A DNA stretch of 64,000 bases from Achromobacter sp. HZ34 (GCF_002209485.1 NZ_NJIX01000007.1:1-64000); one strand, 5' to 3'; counted from the first letter of the stretch, positions 10,865 through 20,128 are shown. Notes: generated by a model from the sequence alone, not told the origin. Numbers and translations: made by a program.

Positions 10865-11262
10865 TGGGTCAGCGTGACGGTAGTGCCTTGTCCCGGCTCC
10901 GAGTGGACATCGAATTCATTGACCAGGCGTTTGGCGCCGCCAAAACCCAGGCCCATACTCTTGGCCGTGGTGTAGCCATCGGTCAAGGCGCGGTCGATGT
11001 CCGGGATGCCGGGTCCCTGATCCTCGAAGACCAGGCGCAGGCCTTGTTGAAAATTTTCGTTGGTGACTTCAGTGATGGTCATGCGCCCGCCGCCGCCGTG
11101 TACCAGCGTGTTGCGGCCTATCTCACTGGCCGCGGTGACGATCTTGGTGCGATCCAGTGTGCCGAACCCTACGGTCGTAGCCCATTCCTGTACCGTGCGT
11201 CGAGCGATCGCCAGTTGGTCCTGGGTGCTCAACTCCAGGATGGCTTGCCGGGGGCCGGTCAT
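10849..11262 (-). CDS. rsbT: RsbT-type anti-sigma serine/threonine kinase
   Basis: The 137-aa protein is a single GHKL ATPase domain: N-box ASEIGRNTLVHGGGG, G1 EDQGPGIPD, G2 MGLGFGGAKRL. In the known module, RsbT phosphorylates RsbS and RsbR within the stressosome and, once released, switches on an output protein. ATG 11262 overlaps the rsbS stop by one base (TGATG), which implies translational coupling. A TTG one codon upstream is the only other start. Confidence 0.92.
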   Translation of the reverse strand: MTGPRQAILELSTQDQLAIARRTVQEWATTVGFGTLDRTKIVTAASEIGRNTLVHGGGGRMTITEVTNENFQQGLRLVFEDQGPGIPDIDRALTDGYTTAKSMGLGFGGAKRLVNEFDVHSEPGQGTTVTLTQWKRR

Positions 11263-11648
11263 CAAGCATCATCCGTCTGGGAGCCTTCGCCGTCCAATTG
11301 GAGGGTACGCAACAGTTCCATGCCCTTGTCGACGTTCAGCGCGGTATTGATGCCGGTGAGCGTCATGCCGAGTTCAACCAGGGTGATGGCGACGGCTGGC
11401 CGCATGCCGACCACGACCGTGTTGGCGTCCATCACGCGCGCCATCGATGCGATGTGCGCCAGCGTGCGGCCAATGAAAGAATCGACGATCTCAAGGGCAG
11501 AGATGTCGATCAGCACGCCGCGGGCATGGGTGCGCGACAGCGTCGCCGTCAGGTCATCCTGCAGTGTCACGGCTAATTCGTCGTGCAACTCGACCTGGAT
11601 GGTCACCAGCAGATAGTTCTGCAGACGAAGGATGGGGATACGATCCAT
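11262..11648 (-). CDS. rsbS: RsbS-type STAS stressosome scaffold protein
   Basis: The 128-aa protein is a single STAS domain. The signature GVLIDISALEIVDSF places the phosphorylatable serine at S57, matching the position phosphorylated by RsbT in Bacillus RsbS. In the family, RsbS and RsbR form the stressosome core and sequester RsbT until stress-induced phosphorylation. Its position between the RsbR-like gene (4-nt gap) and rsbT follows the canonical R-S-T order. Confidence 0.93.
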   Translation of the reverse strand: MDRIPILRLQNYLLVTIQVELHDELAVTLQDDLTATLSRTHARGVLIDISALEIVDSFIGRTLAHIASMARVMDANTVVVGMRPAVAITLVELGMTLTGINTALNVDKGMELLRTLQLDGEGSQTDDA

Positions 11649-11652
11649 GCGC

Positions 11653-12516
11653 TTAGCCCTTGGCCCCCGCCGCCGAGGTGATCATGAGGTTGCGCTTGCG
11701 CAGGGCCACCCGCAGCGCTTCGGCCAAGGTGGACTTGGTGACGACGTCGCCCAGTTCCACGCCCAGGTGCACGATCGTCTGAGCGATTTGCGGACGAATA
11801 CCGCTGATGATGCACTCCGCGCCCATCAGGCGGGCGGCGGCCACGGTCTTCAGCAAGTGCTGCGCAACCAGGGTATCTACGGTCGGCACACCGGTAATGT
11901 CGATGATCGCGATGGTGGCTTCCTGCTCGACGATGCCTTCCAGCAGGCTTTCCATCACGGTCTGGGTGCGCTCGCTGTCCAGCGTGCCGATCAGCGGCAG
12001 CGCCAGGATGCCCTGCCAAAGCTGCACCACCGGCGTGGACAGGTCCAGCAGTTCTTGCTGCTGGCGCTGAATCACCTGCTCACGGCCCTTCTGGTATTGC
12101 TCAATGGTGTACAGGCCCAGTGCGTCCAGGGCCAGCGTCAAATTCCAGATCTCGTCGACCAGCCGACCGGAGTCCTTGCCATGCGTCTTGCGCAAGATAT
12201 TGATGATAGGTTTCTTGAGCGAGAACACGAACGTCGCCGTTTCCGTAGGCGAGAAGCCCTGCAGAGCACGATTGCGCGACAGGGTGGCCAGGAAGGCGCG
12301 CACCTCATCCCAGTTGGTGCCGGCGAGCTTGGCGTCCATGCCATCGCCGGTAGCGGCGGTGAACGACGCGAGGAAGTTGGCGGACTGCGCACGCAGCTCC
12401 GATTCCTTGATCAGACCCTTGCTGTTCGAGGCGGAGACCTGCAGATCCAGCCACTCCTTGAGAATGTCTTGCTGGTTTTCTTTGATGACGGCGGAGATAG
12501 TGCCGGATTCGCTCAC
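11653..12516 (-). CDS. rsbR: RsbR-like stressosome sensor (RsbRD_N plus STAS)
   Basis: The 287-aa protein has an N-terminal helical sensor of the RsbRD_N type (about 5-150, beginning ISAVIKENQQDILKEWL) and a C-terminal STAS domain (about 160-280). Threonines T178 (GTLDSER) and T215 (GVPTVDT) sit where RsbR proteins are phosphorylated. The N-terminal domain is neither a clear globin nor PAS, so the signal is unknown. I chose GTG 12516 because a GGAG lies about 7 nt upstream; a TTG at 12528 is possible but overlaps that site. It is the first gene of the operon. The 265 bp before it, up to ruvC, show no gene and no promoter I would defend. Confidence 0.9.
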   Translation of the reverse strand: MSESGTISAVIKENQQDILKEWLDLQVSASNSKGLIKESELRAQSANFLASFTAATGDGMDAKLAGTNWDEVRAFLATLSRNRALQGFSPTETATFVFSLKKPIINILRKTHGKDSGRLVDEIWNLTLALDALGLYTIEQYQKGREQVIQRQQQELLDLSTPVVQLWQGILALPLIGTLDSERTQTVMESLLEGIVEQEATIAIIDITGVPTVDTLVAQHLLKTVAAARLMGAECIISGIRPQIAQTIVHLGVELGDVVTKSTLAEALRVALRKRNLMITSAAGAKG

Positions 12517-12781
12517 AACTGGCTCCAAGATGGTCTAAGACTGATTAGCCGGCGGCGTGCGGGAATACACGCGCACCGTCAGCGAATTAAAAGGCAAGTG
12601 AGTTGAGCAAGGATCAGATCGCACGCCCGCCCGTGGCTCGCAAAAGTGAGCAAGAGGATACCGCGAATGTTGTTGCACGTCTTGGTAATCCGTCTCTATT
12701 TGTGATCCGAAGGAGGTGCAACCCGGCAGGAGGTTGATGGGCAACCGCCATTCTCTCCATCGGCGGTCTGGCGATGTCCTG

Positions 12782-13327
12782 TCAGACGGCCAGCCGACCG
12801 CCGCGCAACCGCATGCGCCCACCTTTGGGTTTCTTGCTCATCACTAAGAGCCGATCCGCCAGCGGCCCGACGTGGGCGTGGGAAATGGCGCAGGCCAGGG
12901 CGTCGGCGGAGTCCGGCGCCGGCAGGCCATCGAGTGCCAGCAGATGCTGCACCATCGCCTGCACCTGCTCCTTGGCGGCGCGGCCGGTGCCCACCACCGA
13001 CTTCTTGATCTGCAGTGCCGTGTACTCGTGCACGTCCAGCCCGCAGTCGGCCAGCGCGCACAGCGCGGCGCCGCGCGCCTGTCCCAGCAGCAGGGTGGAG
13101 GAAGGGTTGGTATTGAGGAAGACGATTTCCAGCGCGGCCACGTCGGGCTGCGTGTCCCGCACCACTTCGCGCAGGTTGTCCAGGATCACCTTCAGGCGCT
13201 GCGCCAGCGCGTCGGCCGGCGGCACGACGATGGTGCCGCTGGCGACATAGCGCAGGCGCGCGCCATCGGAGTCGATAACGCCGAAGCCAGTGCGGCGCAG
13301 GCCGGGATCGACGCCGAGGATGCGCAT
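12782..13327 (-). CDS. ruvC: Holliday junction resolvase RuvC
   Basis: This 181-aa endonuclease cuts Holliday junctions after RuvAB branch migration. The RNase H-like fold has its catalytic acids in [16 protein letters not shown] (D7), ALEIVFLN (Glu near 67) and [13 protein letters not shown] (two Asp near 139-142). A basic C-terminal tail ([14 protein letters not shown]) is present. The start overlaps the purH stop by one base, so it is translated from the purH transcript. ruvA and ruvB lie further along on the same strand, separated by the stressosome operon and opposite-strand genes. Confidence 0.97.
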   Translation of the reverse strand: MRILGVDPGLRRTGFGVIDSDGARLRYVASGTIVVPPADALAQRLKVILDNLREVVRDTQPDVAALEIVFLNTNPSSTLLLGQARGAALCALADCGLDVHEYTALQIKKSVVGTGRAAKEQVQAMVQHLLALDGLPAPDSADALACAISHAHVGPLADRLLVMSKKPKGGRMRLRGGRLAV

Positions 13328-14916
13328 CAGTGGCGGAAGTGGCGCATGCCGGTCAGGACCATGGCGATGCCATGCTCGTCCGCGGCGGCGATGACTTCGT
13401 CGTCACGCACGCTGCCACCGGGTTGGATGACGCAGCCGGCGCCCGCCGCCACGACCACATCCAGGCCATCGCGGAAGGGGAAGAAGGCATCGGACGCCAC
13501 GGCGGAACCTTGCAGCGACAGGCCGGCGTTTTCGGCCTTGATCGAGGCAATGCGGGCGGAGTCGATACGGCTCATCTGGCCGGCGCCGACGCCCAGGGTC
13601 ATGCCATCGGCGCAGAAGACGATGGCGTTGGACTTGACGTACTTGGCCACCTTCCAGGCGAACAGCAAATCCTTCAATTGCTGTTCGGTGGGCTGCTTCT
13701 TGGTGACGACCTTCAGGTCCGCCTGGGTCAGGCTGCCGGTATCGGGCGACTGCACCAGCCAGCCGCCGCCCACGCGCTTGACGTCGAAGGCATTCTGGCC
13801 GACGCCGGTGGGCACTTCCAGTACGCGCACGTTCTTCTTCTTGGCCAGGTGCGCCAGCGCGGCGCCGTCATAGGCGGGGGCCAGCAGCACTTCCATGAAT
13901 TGTTCGCTGACGGCTTCCGCGGTGGCCAGGTCGACCGGGCGGTTGAAAGCGATGATGCCGCCAAAGGCCGAAGTCGGGTCGGTCTTGAACGCCTGGCGAT
14001 AGGCGTCCAGCGCATGCGCCGCCACGGCCACGCCGCAGGGATTGGCATGCTTGACGATGACGCACGCGGCGCTGTCGAAGCTGCGCACGCATTCCCACGC
14101 CGCATCGGCGTCGGCGATGTTGTTGTAGGACAGTTCCTTGCCCTGCAACTGGCGGTAGTTGCCCAGCAGGCCGGCCTGGCGTTGCGCGTCGACGTAGAAG
14201 GCCGCGGTCTGGTGCGGGTTCTCGCCGTAGCGCAGGGCCTGTTCCTGCTTGACCTGGATGGTCAGCGTGTCGGGCCACTCCTTGCGGGCGGGGGTGGCGT
14301 CCTGTTCCGGGGCGGCTTCGGTCAGGCTGCTCAGGTAGGCGGCGATGGCGCCGTCATAGGAGGCCGTGTGGGCGTAGACCTTGGTGGCCAGGTTCAGGCG
14401 CAGCGCATAGGACGTACTGCCCTGGGCGTCCAGCTCGGCCAGCACGCGCGGGTAGTCGGCGGGATCAATCACCACCGTCACGCCGCCGGCTTCAGTGCCG
14501 TGGTTCTTGGCGGCCGCGCGCAGCATCGCCGGACCGCCAATGTCGATGTTTTCCACCGCGTCGGCAAAGGTACAGTCGGGCTTGGCCACCGTTTCGCGGA
14601 AGGGATACAGATTGACCACCAGCATGTCGATGCGGTCGATGCCGTGCTTGGCGATGGTATCCAGGTGCTCCGCGCTGTCGCGGCGCGCCAGCAGGCCGCC
14701 GTGGATCTTCGGATGCAGCGTCTTGACGCGGCCGTCGAGGATTTCCGGCGAACCGGTGTGTGCCGCCACTTCGGTCACGGTCAGGCCGGCCTCGGCCAGC
14801 AACTTCGCGGTGCCGCCGGTGGACAGCAGGCGCACGCCACGCGTGGCGAGGGCACGGGCGAATTCAACAATACCGGTCTTGTCGGAGACCGAAAGCAGGG
14901 CGGTTTCGATTTTCAT
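13327..14916 (-). CDS. purH: Bifunctional AICAR transformylase / IMP cyclohydrolase PurH
   Basis: This 529-aa enzyme catalyses the last two steps of de novo IMP synthesis. The N-terminal MGS-like cyclohydrolase domain (about 1-150) starts with [15 protein letters not shown] and includes [11 protein letters not shown] and [14 protein letters not shown]. The C-terminal transformylase (about 200-529) has the KHANPCG motif and the [12 protein letters not shown] segment. Length and motifs are standard. It sits in the order dusB, fis, purH, ruvC, all on the minus strand. Confidence 0.97.
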   Translation of the reverse strand: MKIETALLSVSDKTGIVEFARALATRGVRLLSTGGTAKLLAEAGLTVTEVAAHTGSPEILDGRVKTLHPKIHGGLLARRDSAEHLDTIAKHGIDRIDMLVVNLYPFRETVAKPDCTFADAVENIDIGGPAMLRAAAKNHGTEAGGVTVVIDPADYPRVLAELDAQGSTSYALRLNLATKVYAHTASYDGAIAAYLSSLTEAAPEQDATPARKEWPDTLTIQVKQEQALRYGENPHQTAAFYVDAQRQAGLLGNYRQLQGKELSYNNIADADAAWECVRSFDSAACVIVKHANPCGVAVAAHALDAYRQAFKTDPTSAFGGIIAFNRPVDLATAEAVSEQFMEVLLAPAYDGAALAHLAKKKNVRVLEVPTGVGQNAFDVKRVGGGWLVQSPDTGSLTQADLKVVTKKQPTEQQLKDLLFAWKVAKYVKSNAIVFCADGMTLGVGAGQMSRIDSARIASIKAENAGLSLQGSAVASDAFFPFRDGLDVVVAAGAGCVIQPGGSVRDDEVIAAADEHGIAMVLTGMRHFRH

Positions 14917-14978
14917 GGGCGGGCGGGACGCGCGGCGGGCCGCGGCGGATCCGTTTCAGGGATAGTGGGGAAAGCTTT

Positions 14979-15218
14979 TCAGACCTGGATGTTATGCGCA
15001 AGCAGCTTCTTGCGCAGCGTATTGCGCGTGATGCCCAGCATTTCGGAGGCGCGCGACTGATTGCCGCCGGCGCGTTCCAGCGCCACTTCGAGGACCGGAC
15101 GTTCGACGCAGCGCATCACCATTTCCCACATGTCGTGGGGCTCGGAATCGCCCAGGTCTTCGAAGTAGCGCTCCAGGCTGGCGCGCACGCATTCTTCCAG
15201 GACATCTTTTTTACTCAT
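14979..15218 (-). CDS. fis: Fis-type nucleoid-associated DNA-binding protein
   Basis: The 79-aa protein ends in the Fis helix-turn-helix (GGNQSRASEMLGITRNTLRKKLLAH). Fis bends DNA and adjusts transcription of growth-rate-dependent genes. I start at MSKKDV (15218); two further methionines upstream (15221, 15227) add only MCM. It lies directly downstream of dusB, the classic dus-fis arrangement, and upstream of purH by 62 nt. Confidence 0.93.
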   Translation of the reverse strand: MSKKDVLEECVRASLERYFEDLGDSEPHDMWEMVMRCVERPVLEVALERAGGNQSRASEMLGITRNTLRKKLLAHNIQV

Positions 15219-15265
15219 CATGCACAACTTTTTTTGTTTATGTGAAACGGCGGAATAGGGTTCGA

Positions 15266-16291
15266 TCAGGCCGCCAGCAAGGCTTGCTCGACGGCGGCTT
15301 CGATGGGCCGGTCGTCGCGGGCGAAATGATCGAACCAGTTGGCCACGGCGCTTGCCTGCGCGCCGGTGCCGTCGATCTGGTTCATGTGAGCGCGGAAGTC
15401 ATCGGCGCCAGGCAGGCCGTCGATATACCATCCGATGTGCTTGCGCGCCGTGCGAACGCCGGTATGCTCCCCGTAGAACCGGTAATGGTCGTCCAGGTGT
15501 TCCAGCAGCAGGTCGCGCATTTCGCCGTAGGTCGGGGGCGGCAGTTTAGCCCCCGTACGAAGGTAGTAGTCAATCTCGCGGAAAATCCACGGACGGCCCT
15601 GCGCCGCGCGGCCGACCATGACGGCGTCGGCGCCAGTGTAGTCGAGAACGCGCCTGGCTTTCTCGGGACTGTCGATATCGCCATTGGCGATCACCGGGAT
15701 GGCCACGGCGGCCTTGACTTCGCGGATGGTGTCGTATTCAGCCTGGCCGGTGTACATGTCGGCGCGGGTACGGCCATGCAGCGTCAGGGCGGCGATGCCG
15801 CTGTCCTGCGCCAGGCGGGCGATGCGCAAGGCGTTGCGGTGCTCGCGGTCCCAGCCGGTGCGGGTCTTCAGCGTCACCGGCACGTCCAGCGGACGACAGG
15901 CCTGCACCACGGCGTCGAGAATGCGGGCGATCAGGTCTTCATGGCGCAGCAGCGCCGAGCCGGACGCCACATTGCAGACCTTCTTGACCGGACAGCCCAT
16001 ATTGATGTCGATGATGCGCGCGCCCTTGGAGGCGTTGAAAACGGCGGCCTCGGCCATCATGGCGGGGTCCGCGCCGGCGATCTGCACCGACACGGGGGCG
16101 ATCTCACCCTCGTGGTTCAGGCGGCGCGAGGTCTTGACGCTGTCCCACAGGCGGGGATTGCTGGCGGCCATTTCCGAAACGGCATAGCCCGCGCCCAGCT
16201 TTTTGCAAAGCTGGCGGAATGGCCGGTCCGTCACGCCCGCCATGGGCGCGACCAGCACATTATTGGGAAGAGTCCAGGGGCCGATACGCAT
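15266..16291 (-). CDS. dusB: tRNA-dihydrouridine synthase DusB
   Basis: This 341-aa flavoenzyme reduces specific uridines of tRNA to dihydrouridine using NADPH. The TIM-barrel FMN-binding signature is complete: APMAGVTDRPFR near 16, DINMGCPVKKV near 97 with the catalytic Cys, KTRTGWD, TLHGRTR, IANGDI and VMVGRAAQGRPW. The start at MRIGPW (16291) gives the standard N-terminus; a much longer open frame upstream runs antisense-like through the next gene and is rejected. fis follows after 48 nt. Confidence 0.96.
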   Translation of the reverse strand: MRIGPWTLPNNVLVAPMAGVTDRPFRQLCKKLGAGYAVSEMAASNPRLWDSVKTSRRLNHEGEIAPVSVQIAGADPAMMAEAAVFNASKGARIIDINMGCPVKKVCNVASGSALLRHEDLIARILDAVVQACRPLDVPVTLKTRTGWDREHRNALRIARLAQDSGIAALTLHGRTRADMYTGQAEYDTIREVKAAVAIPVIANGDIDSPEKARRVLDYTGADAVMVGRAAQGRPWIFREIDYYLRTGAKLPPPTYGEMRDLLLEHLDDHYRFYGEHTGVRTARKHIGWYIDGLPGADDFRAHMNQIDGTGAQASAVANWFDHFARDDRPIEAAVEQALLAA

Positions 16292-16440
16292 GGGCGGGGA
16301 TTTTACCCGCCCCGATCCGGCCCCATATTGAATGGCGTCAAAGCAGGTGAAACCGCAGGTGTGGCGGGTCCCGCCAGTTGTGCAGGCGCGACGTTGCGCG
16401 GCTTGCCGCGCAGACTGTTGCGTTAGCTTGCTCTGCCGTA

Positions 16441-17811
16441 TCAGGCGCGCAGGCCTTGCAACAGGTGCCGGGCCAAGGGCGCGCGCAGGGGCTGCAACAA
16501 GTCCAGGCTTAGCAGCGCCAGCCCGCCGGCATGTTCCAGTGCCGCCACGCCGGTGGAAAACGCGCGCGGCATCAGATCGGTCAACCCGGCCGTCAGCCAG
16601 CGATCGTCGCGCCGGGCGCGGGCGAAGCCGGCCAGGGCCTCGGTGGGCGTGGAAGCGGGACGGGCCAGCCACGGCGCCAGCGACTGGGCCAGGCGGGCGG
16701 CATCGCGCAGGCCAAGGTTCAAACCCTGGCCCGCAACGGGGTGCAAGGTCTGCGCGGCATTGCCCACCGCCACGGCGCGGCCGTCCACCAGGGACCGGCG
16801 GGCACTGAGGAACAGCGGAAAGACATGGCGCGGGGCGCAGCACGCCAGTGTTCCCAGGCGGTCGCCGAAAGCTTGCGTCAATGCCGTGGAGAACGCCACC
16901 TGGTCCAGCGCGGCCAGGCCCTGGGCCTGTTCCGGCGCGCAGCACCAGACCACGGCATAGGTATCGGGTGCGGCGGGATGCGGCAGGAGGGCCAGCGGAC
17001 CTTCCCGGGTGAAGCGCTCGAACGCCCAGCCGTCGCGGGGCAAGGATGCGCGCACCGTGGCCAGCACCGCGTGCTGGCCGTAGTCCCGGCGGATGTCGTC
17101 GGCGCCGGCGCCGTCCGAGCGCACGGCCACCCCGCAACGCAGGACGGTGCCGTCGCCGGCGGTCAGGGTTGCGCCATCGGCGTCCTGGCTGGTCATGCGG
17201 GCATCGGGCAGGGTGCGGATGGTGATGCCCGCCTGCTCCACCTGGCGCATCAGCGCGGCATGCAGCGCGGGGTAGGCCGCGACGGCGCCCAGTTGCGGTA
17301 CGTCGAAGTCGCTGTTGCGGATCAGCGTGCGGCCCAGCCGGCCGCGCTGGGAGACATGGATGGTACGGATCTCGGCGGCGTTGCGGGGCCAGGCGCCCAG
17401 TGATTCCAGCAGAACGCGGCTGCCGTGATTCATGGCCAGGACGCGCGCGTCGGTCTCCGGCGGCGCGGCAGCCGTCGCGGTGCCAGCTGGCGTGGCGGGC
17501 ACCGCGGGCGCGGCCAGGGGCGCGCTGGCGGTGGTCGACGAAATCGGCGCGATCACCGAGCTGGGAGAGGGCGTAAGCCCTGTGGGCGTTACGCTGCCGG
17601 GCGCGGATGCCGGCGTCGACCCTGGGGCGGACGTCGCGCCCGCGGCAGGCGTGATTCCCGGCGTGGCGCCCTGGGCAGCGGCGGCGGGGGGCGCGCCGCG
17701 CACCAGCAGGATGGACGATGGATCGGCGGCATGGCGCGCCAGCATCAAGGCCAGCGCACAGCCCACGGGGCCTGCACCGAGGATGGCGCCGGAGAAATCG
17801 GGTTTGCTCAT
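16441..17811 (-). CDS. UbiH/VisC-like FAD monooxygenase with low-complexity insert
   Basis: The 456-aa flavoprotein hydroxylase probably acts in ubiquinone biosynthesis, hydroxylating the quinone ring at the membrane. The FAD motif GAGPVGCALALMLAR is at residues 12-26, the middle motif DGAGADDIRRDYG lies near 225, and the second FAD motif AVGNAAQTLHPVAGQGLNLGLRD (written here in part) lies near 350. Oddly, residues of about 40-118, which fall between the first beta-alpha unit and the usual ETDARVLAMN strand, are an Ala/Pro/Thr/Ser-rich insert that normal UbiH proteins lack. The insert lies where surface loops occur, so the enzyme may still fold. In relatives, pepP commonly precedes this gene; here a TM2-domain gene on the other strand separates them. 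Confidence 0.85.
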   Translation of the reverse strand: MSKPDFSGAILGAGPVGCALALMLARHAADPSSILLVRGAPPAAAAQGATPGITPAAGATSAPGSTPASAPGSVTPTGLTPSPSSVIAPISSTTASAPLAAPAVPATPAGTATAAAPPETDARVLAMNHGSRVLLESLGAWPRNAAEIRTIHVSQRGRLGRTLIRNSDFDVPQLGAVAAYPALHAALMRQVEQAGITIRTLPDARMTSQDADGATLTAGDGTVLRCGVAVRSDGAGADDIRRDYGQHAVLATVRASLPRDGWAFERFTREGPLALLPHPAAPDTYAVVWCCAPEQAQGLAALDQVAFSTALTQAFGDRLGTLACCAPRHVFPLFLSARRSLVDGRAVAVGNAAQTLHPVAGQGLNLGLRDAARLAQSLAPWLARPASTPTEALAGFARARRDDRWLTAGLTDLMPRAFSTGVAALEHAGGLALLSLDLLQPLRAPLARHLLQGLRA

Positions 17812-17847
17812 GTGGCGATTCTAGCGCTGCGGCTCTACACTCCAGGC

Positions 17848-18297
17848 ATGACCGACGAGATTGCACTTCCCGTGCCTGGCCCCCGTCCGCGTACCAAGGT
17901 GGCGGCCGCCTCCCTGGCGCTGGTGCTGGGATTCCTGGGCGCGCACTGGTGGTATCTGGGGCGGCGCGGGGCAGCCTTGGTGACGGGGTATGCGGTGATC
18001 TGCCTGGCAGCCACCCGCATGTTCCCGGTGTGGTACGACAATCCGGCCTTCTTCCTGCTGTTCATTCCCATGATCGACGGCTTCATCGAAAGCGTCGTGT
18101 TCTGTTTGCGCAGCGACGAGAAATTCGACCAGGCCTACAACCCGGGACTGGGCCGCGTGTCCCGCACCGGTTGGCGTGAAGTGCTGCTGGCCATCGCCGC
18201 CACCCTGGTCGGCGCCATCTGCTCCATGTTCGGCATCGCCATGGTGGTGGTGTACGTGTGGTCCGCGCTGGGATGGCTGGACGGATACGTGCTGTAG
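17848..18297 (+). CDS. TM2-domain membrane protein
   Basis: The 149-aa protein has four predicted hydrophobic segments (about 18-36, 42-57, 63-84 and 110-140). The TM2 core is visible as a glycine-rich pair of helices: ALVLGFLGAHWWYLGRRGAAL followed by a second helix. TM2 proteins are small inner-membrane proteins with no settled function. It is transcribed away from the UbiH-like gene (36-bp intergenic gap), and no clear ribosome-binding site precedes the ATG. The downstream hairpin at 18388 may end its transcript. Confidence 0.75.
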   Translation: MTDEIALPVPGPRPRTKVAAASLALVLGFLGAHWWYLGRRGAALVTGYAVICLAATRMFPVWYDNPAFFLLFIPMIDGFIESVVFCLRSDEKFDQAYNPGLGRVSRTGWREVLLAIAATLVGAICSMFGIAMVVVYVWSALGWLDGYVL

Positions 18298-18387
18298 CCG
18301 GAGGCCGCAGCTACCAGCATGCGGGCCTTGTCCCATCAGGTGCCCGAACCCTGCGCAGCATTGGCTTTGATCCGACATGGGCCATAT

Positions 18388-18410
18388 ATATCTCCCCCAA
18401 GGGGAGATAT
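18388..18410. other. Perfect 10-bp inverted repeat between convergent genes
   Basis: The arms atatctcccc (18388-18397) and ggggagatat (18401-18410) face each other across a three-base gap. It lies 91 bp after the TM2 gene and 53 bp before the pepP stop. It could be a terminator, but neither side has a T-run, so a protein-binding site or other role is possible. Confidence 0.6.
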
Positions 18411-18462
18411 GAAACATTCCTACCCGAGGCCAACGTACGCCAGCGTTACGCCGAGCCGCGCC

Positions 18463-19812
18463 TCATTCCCGCATCAAGGCCTCGATCTCTCCCGCATGCA
18501 CGGGCACGCCGCGCGTGATCAGTTCGCAGCCCTCGGCCGTCACCAGCGCATCGTCTTCGGTGCGGATGCCGATATCCCAGAATTTCTCCGGCACGTCGGG
18601 CGCCGCGCGGACATAGATGCCCGGTTCGACGGTAAGGATCATGCCGGGCTCCAGCGTGCGCCAGGGACGCTCCGCGCCGACGTCATCACCGCCACCATCC
18701 TGCCGGTAGTCGCCGACGTCATGCACATCCAGCCCCAGCCAATGCCCGGTGCGATGCATATAGAAGCGGTTGTAGCTCTTGGACTCCAGCGCCCCGTCCA
18801 GCGAGCCCTCCAGCAAGCCTTCGTCAAGCATGCCCTGCGCCAGCACGCGCACGGCGGCTTCATGGCCGTCGTTGAAGCTGGCGCCCGGCCGGATGGCGGC
18901 GCTGGCCGCGTCCTGCGCCGCCACCGTCAGGTCGTACAGCGCCCGCTGCGGCCCGCTGTAGCGGCCATTGACGGGAAACGTGCGGGTGATGTCCGCCGCG
19001 TAGCCGTCGTATTCGCAGCCGGCGTCGATCAGCAGCAACTGGCCGTCGCGCAGCACGGCGTCGCCAGCGGGATAGTGCAGCGTGCAGGCATTGGCACCAG
19101 CGGCGACGATGCTGTTGTACGCCACCGACTGCGCGCCATGGCGGCGGAATTCATACAGCAGCTCCGCCTCGATCTCATATTCATGCATGCCGGCGCGCAC
19201 GTGGCGCATGGCGCGCGCATGGGCACCCGCCGAGATGCGGGCCGCGCGCCGCATCAGGGCAATCTCCGTGGGATCCTTGACCAGGCGCATGTCGGCCAGG
19301 CGCGGCCGCGGGTCTATCTGCCGCGTGGGCGTCCGATGCTGTCCACGCCCCTGCTGGCGCGCCGCGTCCAGCGCCCGTGCCAGCCGTTCACCCTGGGGCC
19401 CGGTTGCCTGCAAGGGCGCGAATAGCGTGGGTTGATTCGCCAGCAGCGCCGGCAACAGTTCGTCCAGGCGCTCCACGGCATAGGCGTCGTCGAAGCCGAA
19501 GCGCGCCGCGGCGGCTTCCGGACCGAAGCGGTGGCCGGTCCAGGTTTCCTGTTCCTCGTGGCGTTCGCGGCAGAACAGGATGCTGGCGTCACGCTCGCCC
19601 GCCAGCACCACCAGCCAGGCTTCCGGCTCGGTGAAGCCGGTGAGGTAGAAGAAGTCGCTGTCGAAGCGATAGGGAAATTCCGAGTCGCGGCTACGCACGG
19701 CTTCAGGTGCGGTCGACAGCACGGCGATGCCGCCGCCGAGCGACCGCATATAGGCCTGCAGGCGCTGGCGCCGTTCGATGTGGGGCGTGAGATCGACGGG
19801 AGGTAGGCTCAT
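18463..19812 (-). CDS. pepP: Xaa-Pro aminopeptidase
   Basis: This 449-aa M24 metallopeptidase removes N-terminal residues that precede proline. The N-terminal creatinase-like domain occupies about 1-180. The dinuclear metal ligands lie in the C-terminal pita-bread fold: two Asp in LIDAGCEYDGYAADITRTFP, His in HRTGHWLGLDVHD, and Glu in TVEPGIYV and IRTEDD. Length is typical of PepP. The start is the first ATG (MSLPPVD). It shares a divergent region with the riboswitch-controlled exchanger gene. Confidence 0.95.
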   Translation of the reverse strand: MSLPPVDLTPHIERRQRLQAYMRSLGGGIAVLSTAPEAVRSRDSEFPYRFDSDFFYLTGFTEPEAWLVVLAGERDASILFCRERHEEQETWTGHRFGPEAAAARFGFDDAYAVERLDELLPALLANQPTLFAPLQATGPQGERLARALDAARQQGRGQHRTPTRQIDPRPRLADMRLVKDPTEIALMRRAARISAGAHARAMRHVRAGMHEYEIEAELLYEFRRHGAQSVAYNSIVAAGANACTLHYPAGDAVLRDGQLLLIDAGCEYDGYAADITRTFPVNGRYSGPQRALYDLTVAAQDAASAAIRPGASFNDGHEAAVRVLAQGMLDEGLLEGSLDGALESKSYNRFYMHRTGHWLGLDVHDVGDYRQDGGGDDVGAERPWRTLEPGMILTVEPGIYVRAAPDVPEKFWDIGIRTEDDALVTAEGCELITRGVPVHAGEIEALMRE

Positions 19813-19904
19813 GTCGTGGGCGTCCGAAGACGCTCGAAAAAGGAGTGGAGTTAACTTTATCTGCTTTTTTCCACGGATGTGTCACATCGCGCTGATACAA
19901 TCCG

Positions 19905-20070
19905 CGCCGTGTTCATTGGGGAGTAGCCATCCTTATCCCCAAGGAGTTTGCGTCAACATACTTGGTGGTCCAGGACCCCATGGCGTAAACGGCAGCCATC
20001 CGTCGCGGGTTTTTCTCCTGCACCGGCCGGCCCAGCCAGGCGAGACCTTTGGCCACGACGCGCTACCCAG
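19905..20070 (+). promoter_or_regulatory. yybP-ykoY type manganese riboswitch
   Basis: The leader carries the conserved elements of this family: GGGGAGTAGCC at 19918-19928, a central CGTCAACATA at 19951-19960, and the 3' element CGAGACCTTTGGCC at 20041-20054. The spacing fits a two-arm riboswitch whose loops dock to bind Mn2+. It lies 60-220 bp upstream of a cation exchanger gene, a typical target. The boundaries are approximate. The call is by recall of the motif; a covariance search would settle it. The rest of 19813-20128 holds no gene I support. Confidence 0.85.
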
Positions 20071-20128
20071 CCGGGCGAGCCGCGTCGTCGCGCCTCAGGT
20101 AATCCGCTCGTCCGGCTGTTGTATTTCC

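Noticed and set aside
12703-12722. Sequence resembling the 3' end of 16S rRNA
   Set aside because: A short match to the anti-Shine-Dalgarno element in one orientation; no rRNA body is nearby, so chance similarity or a ribosome-binding site is more likely.
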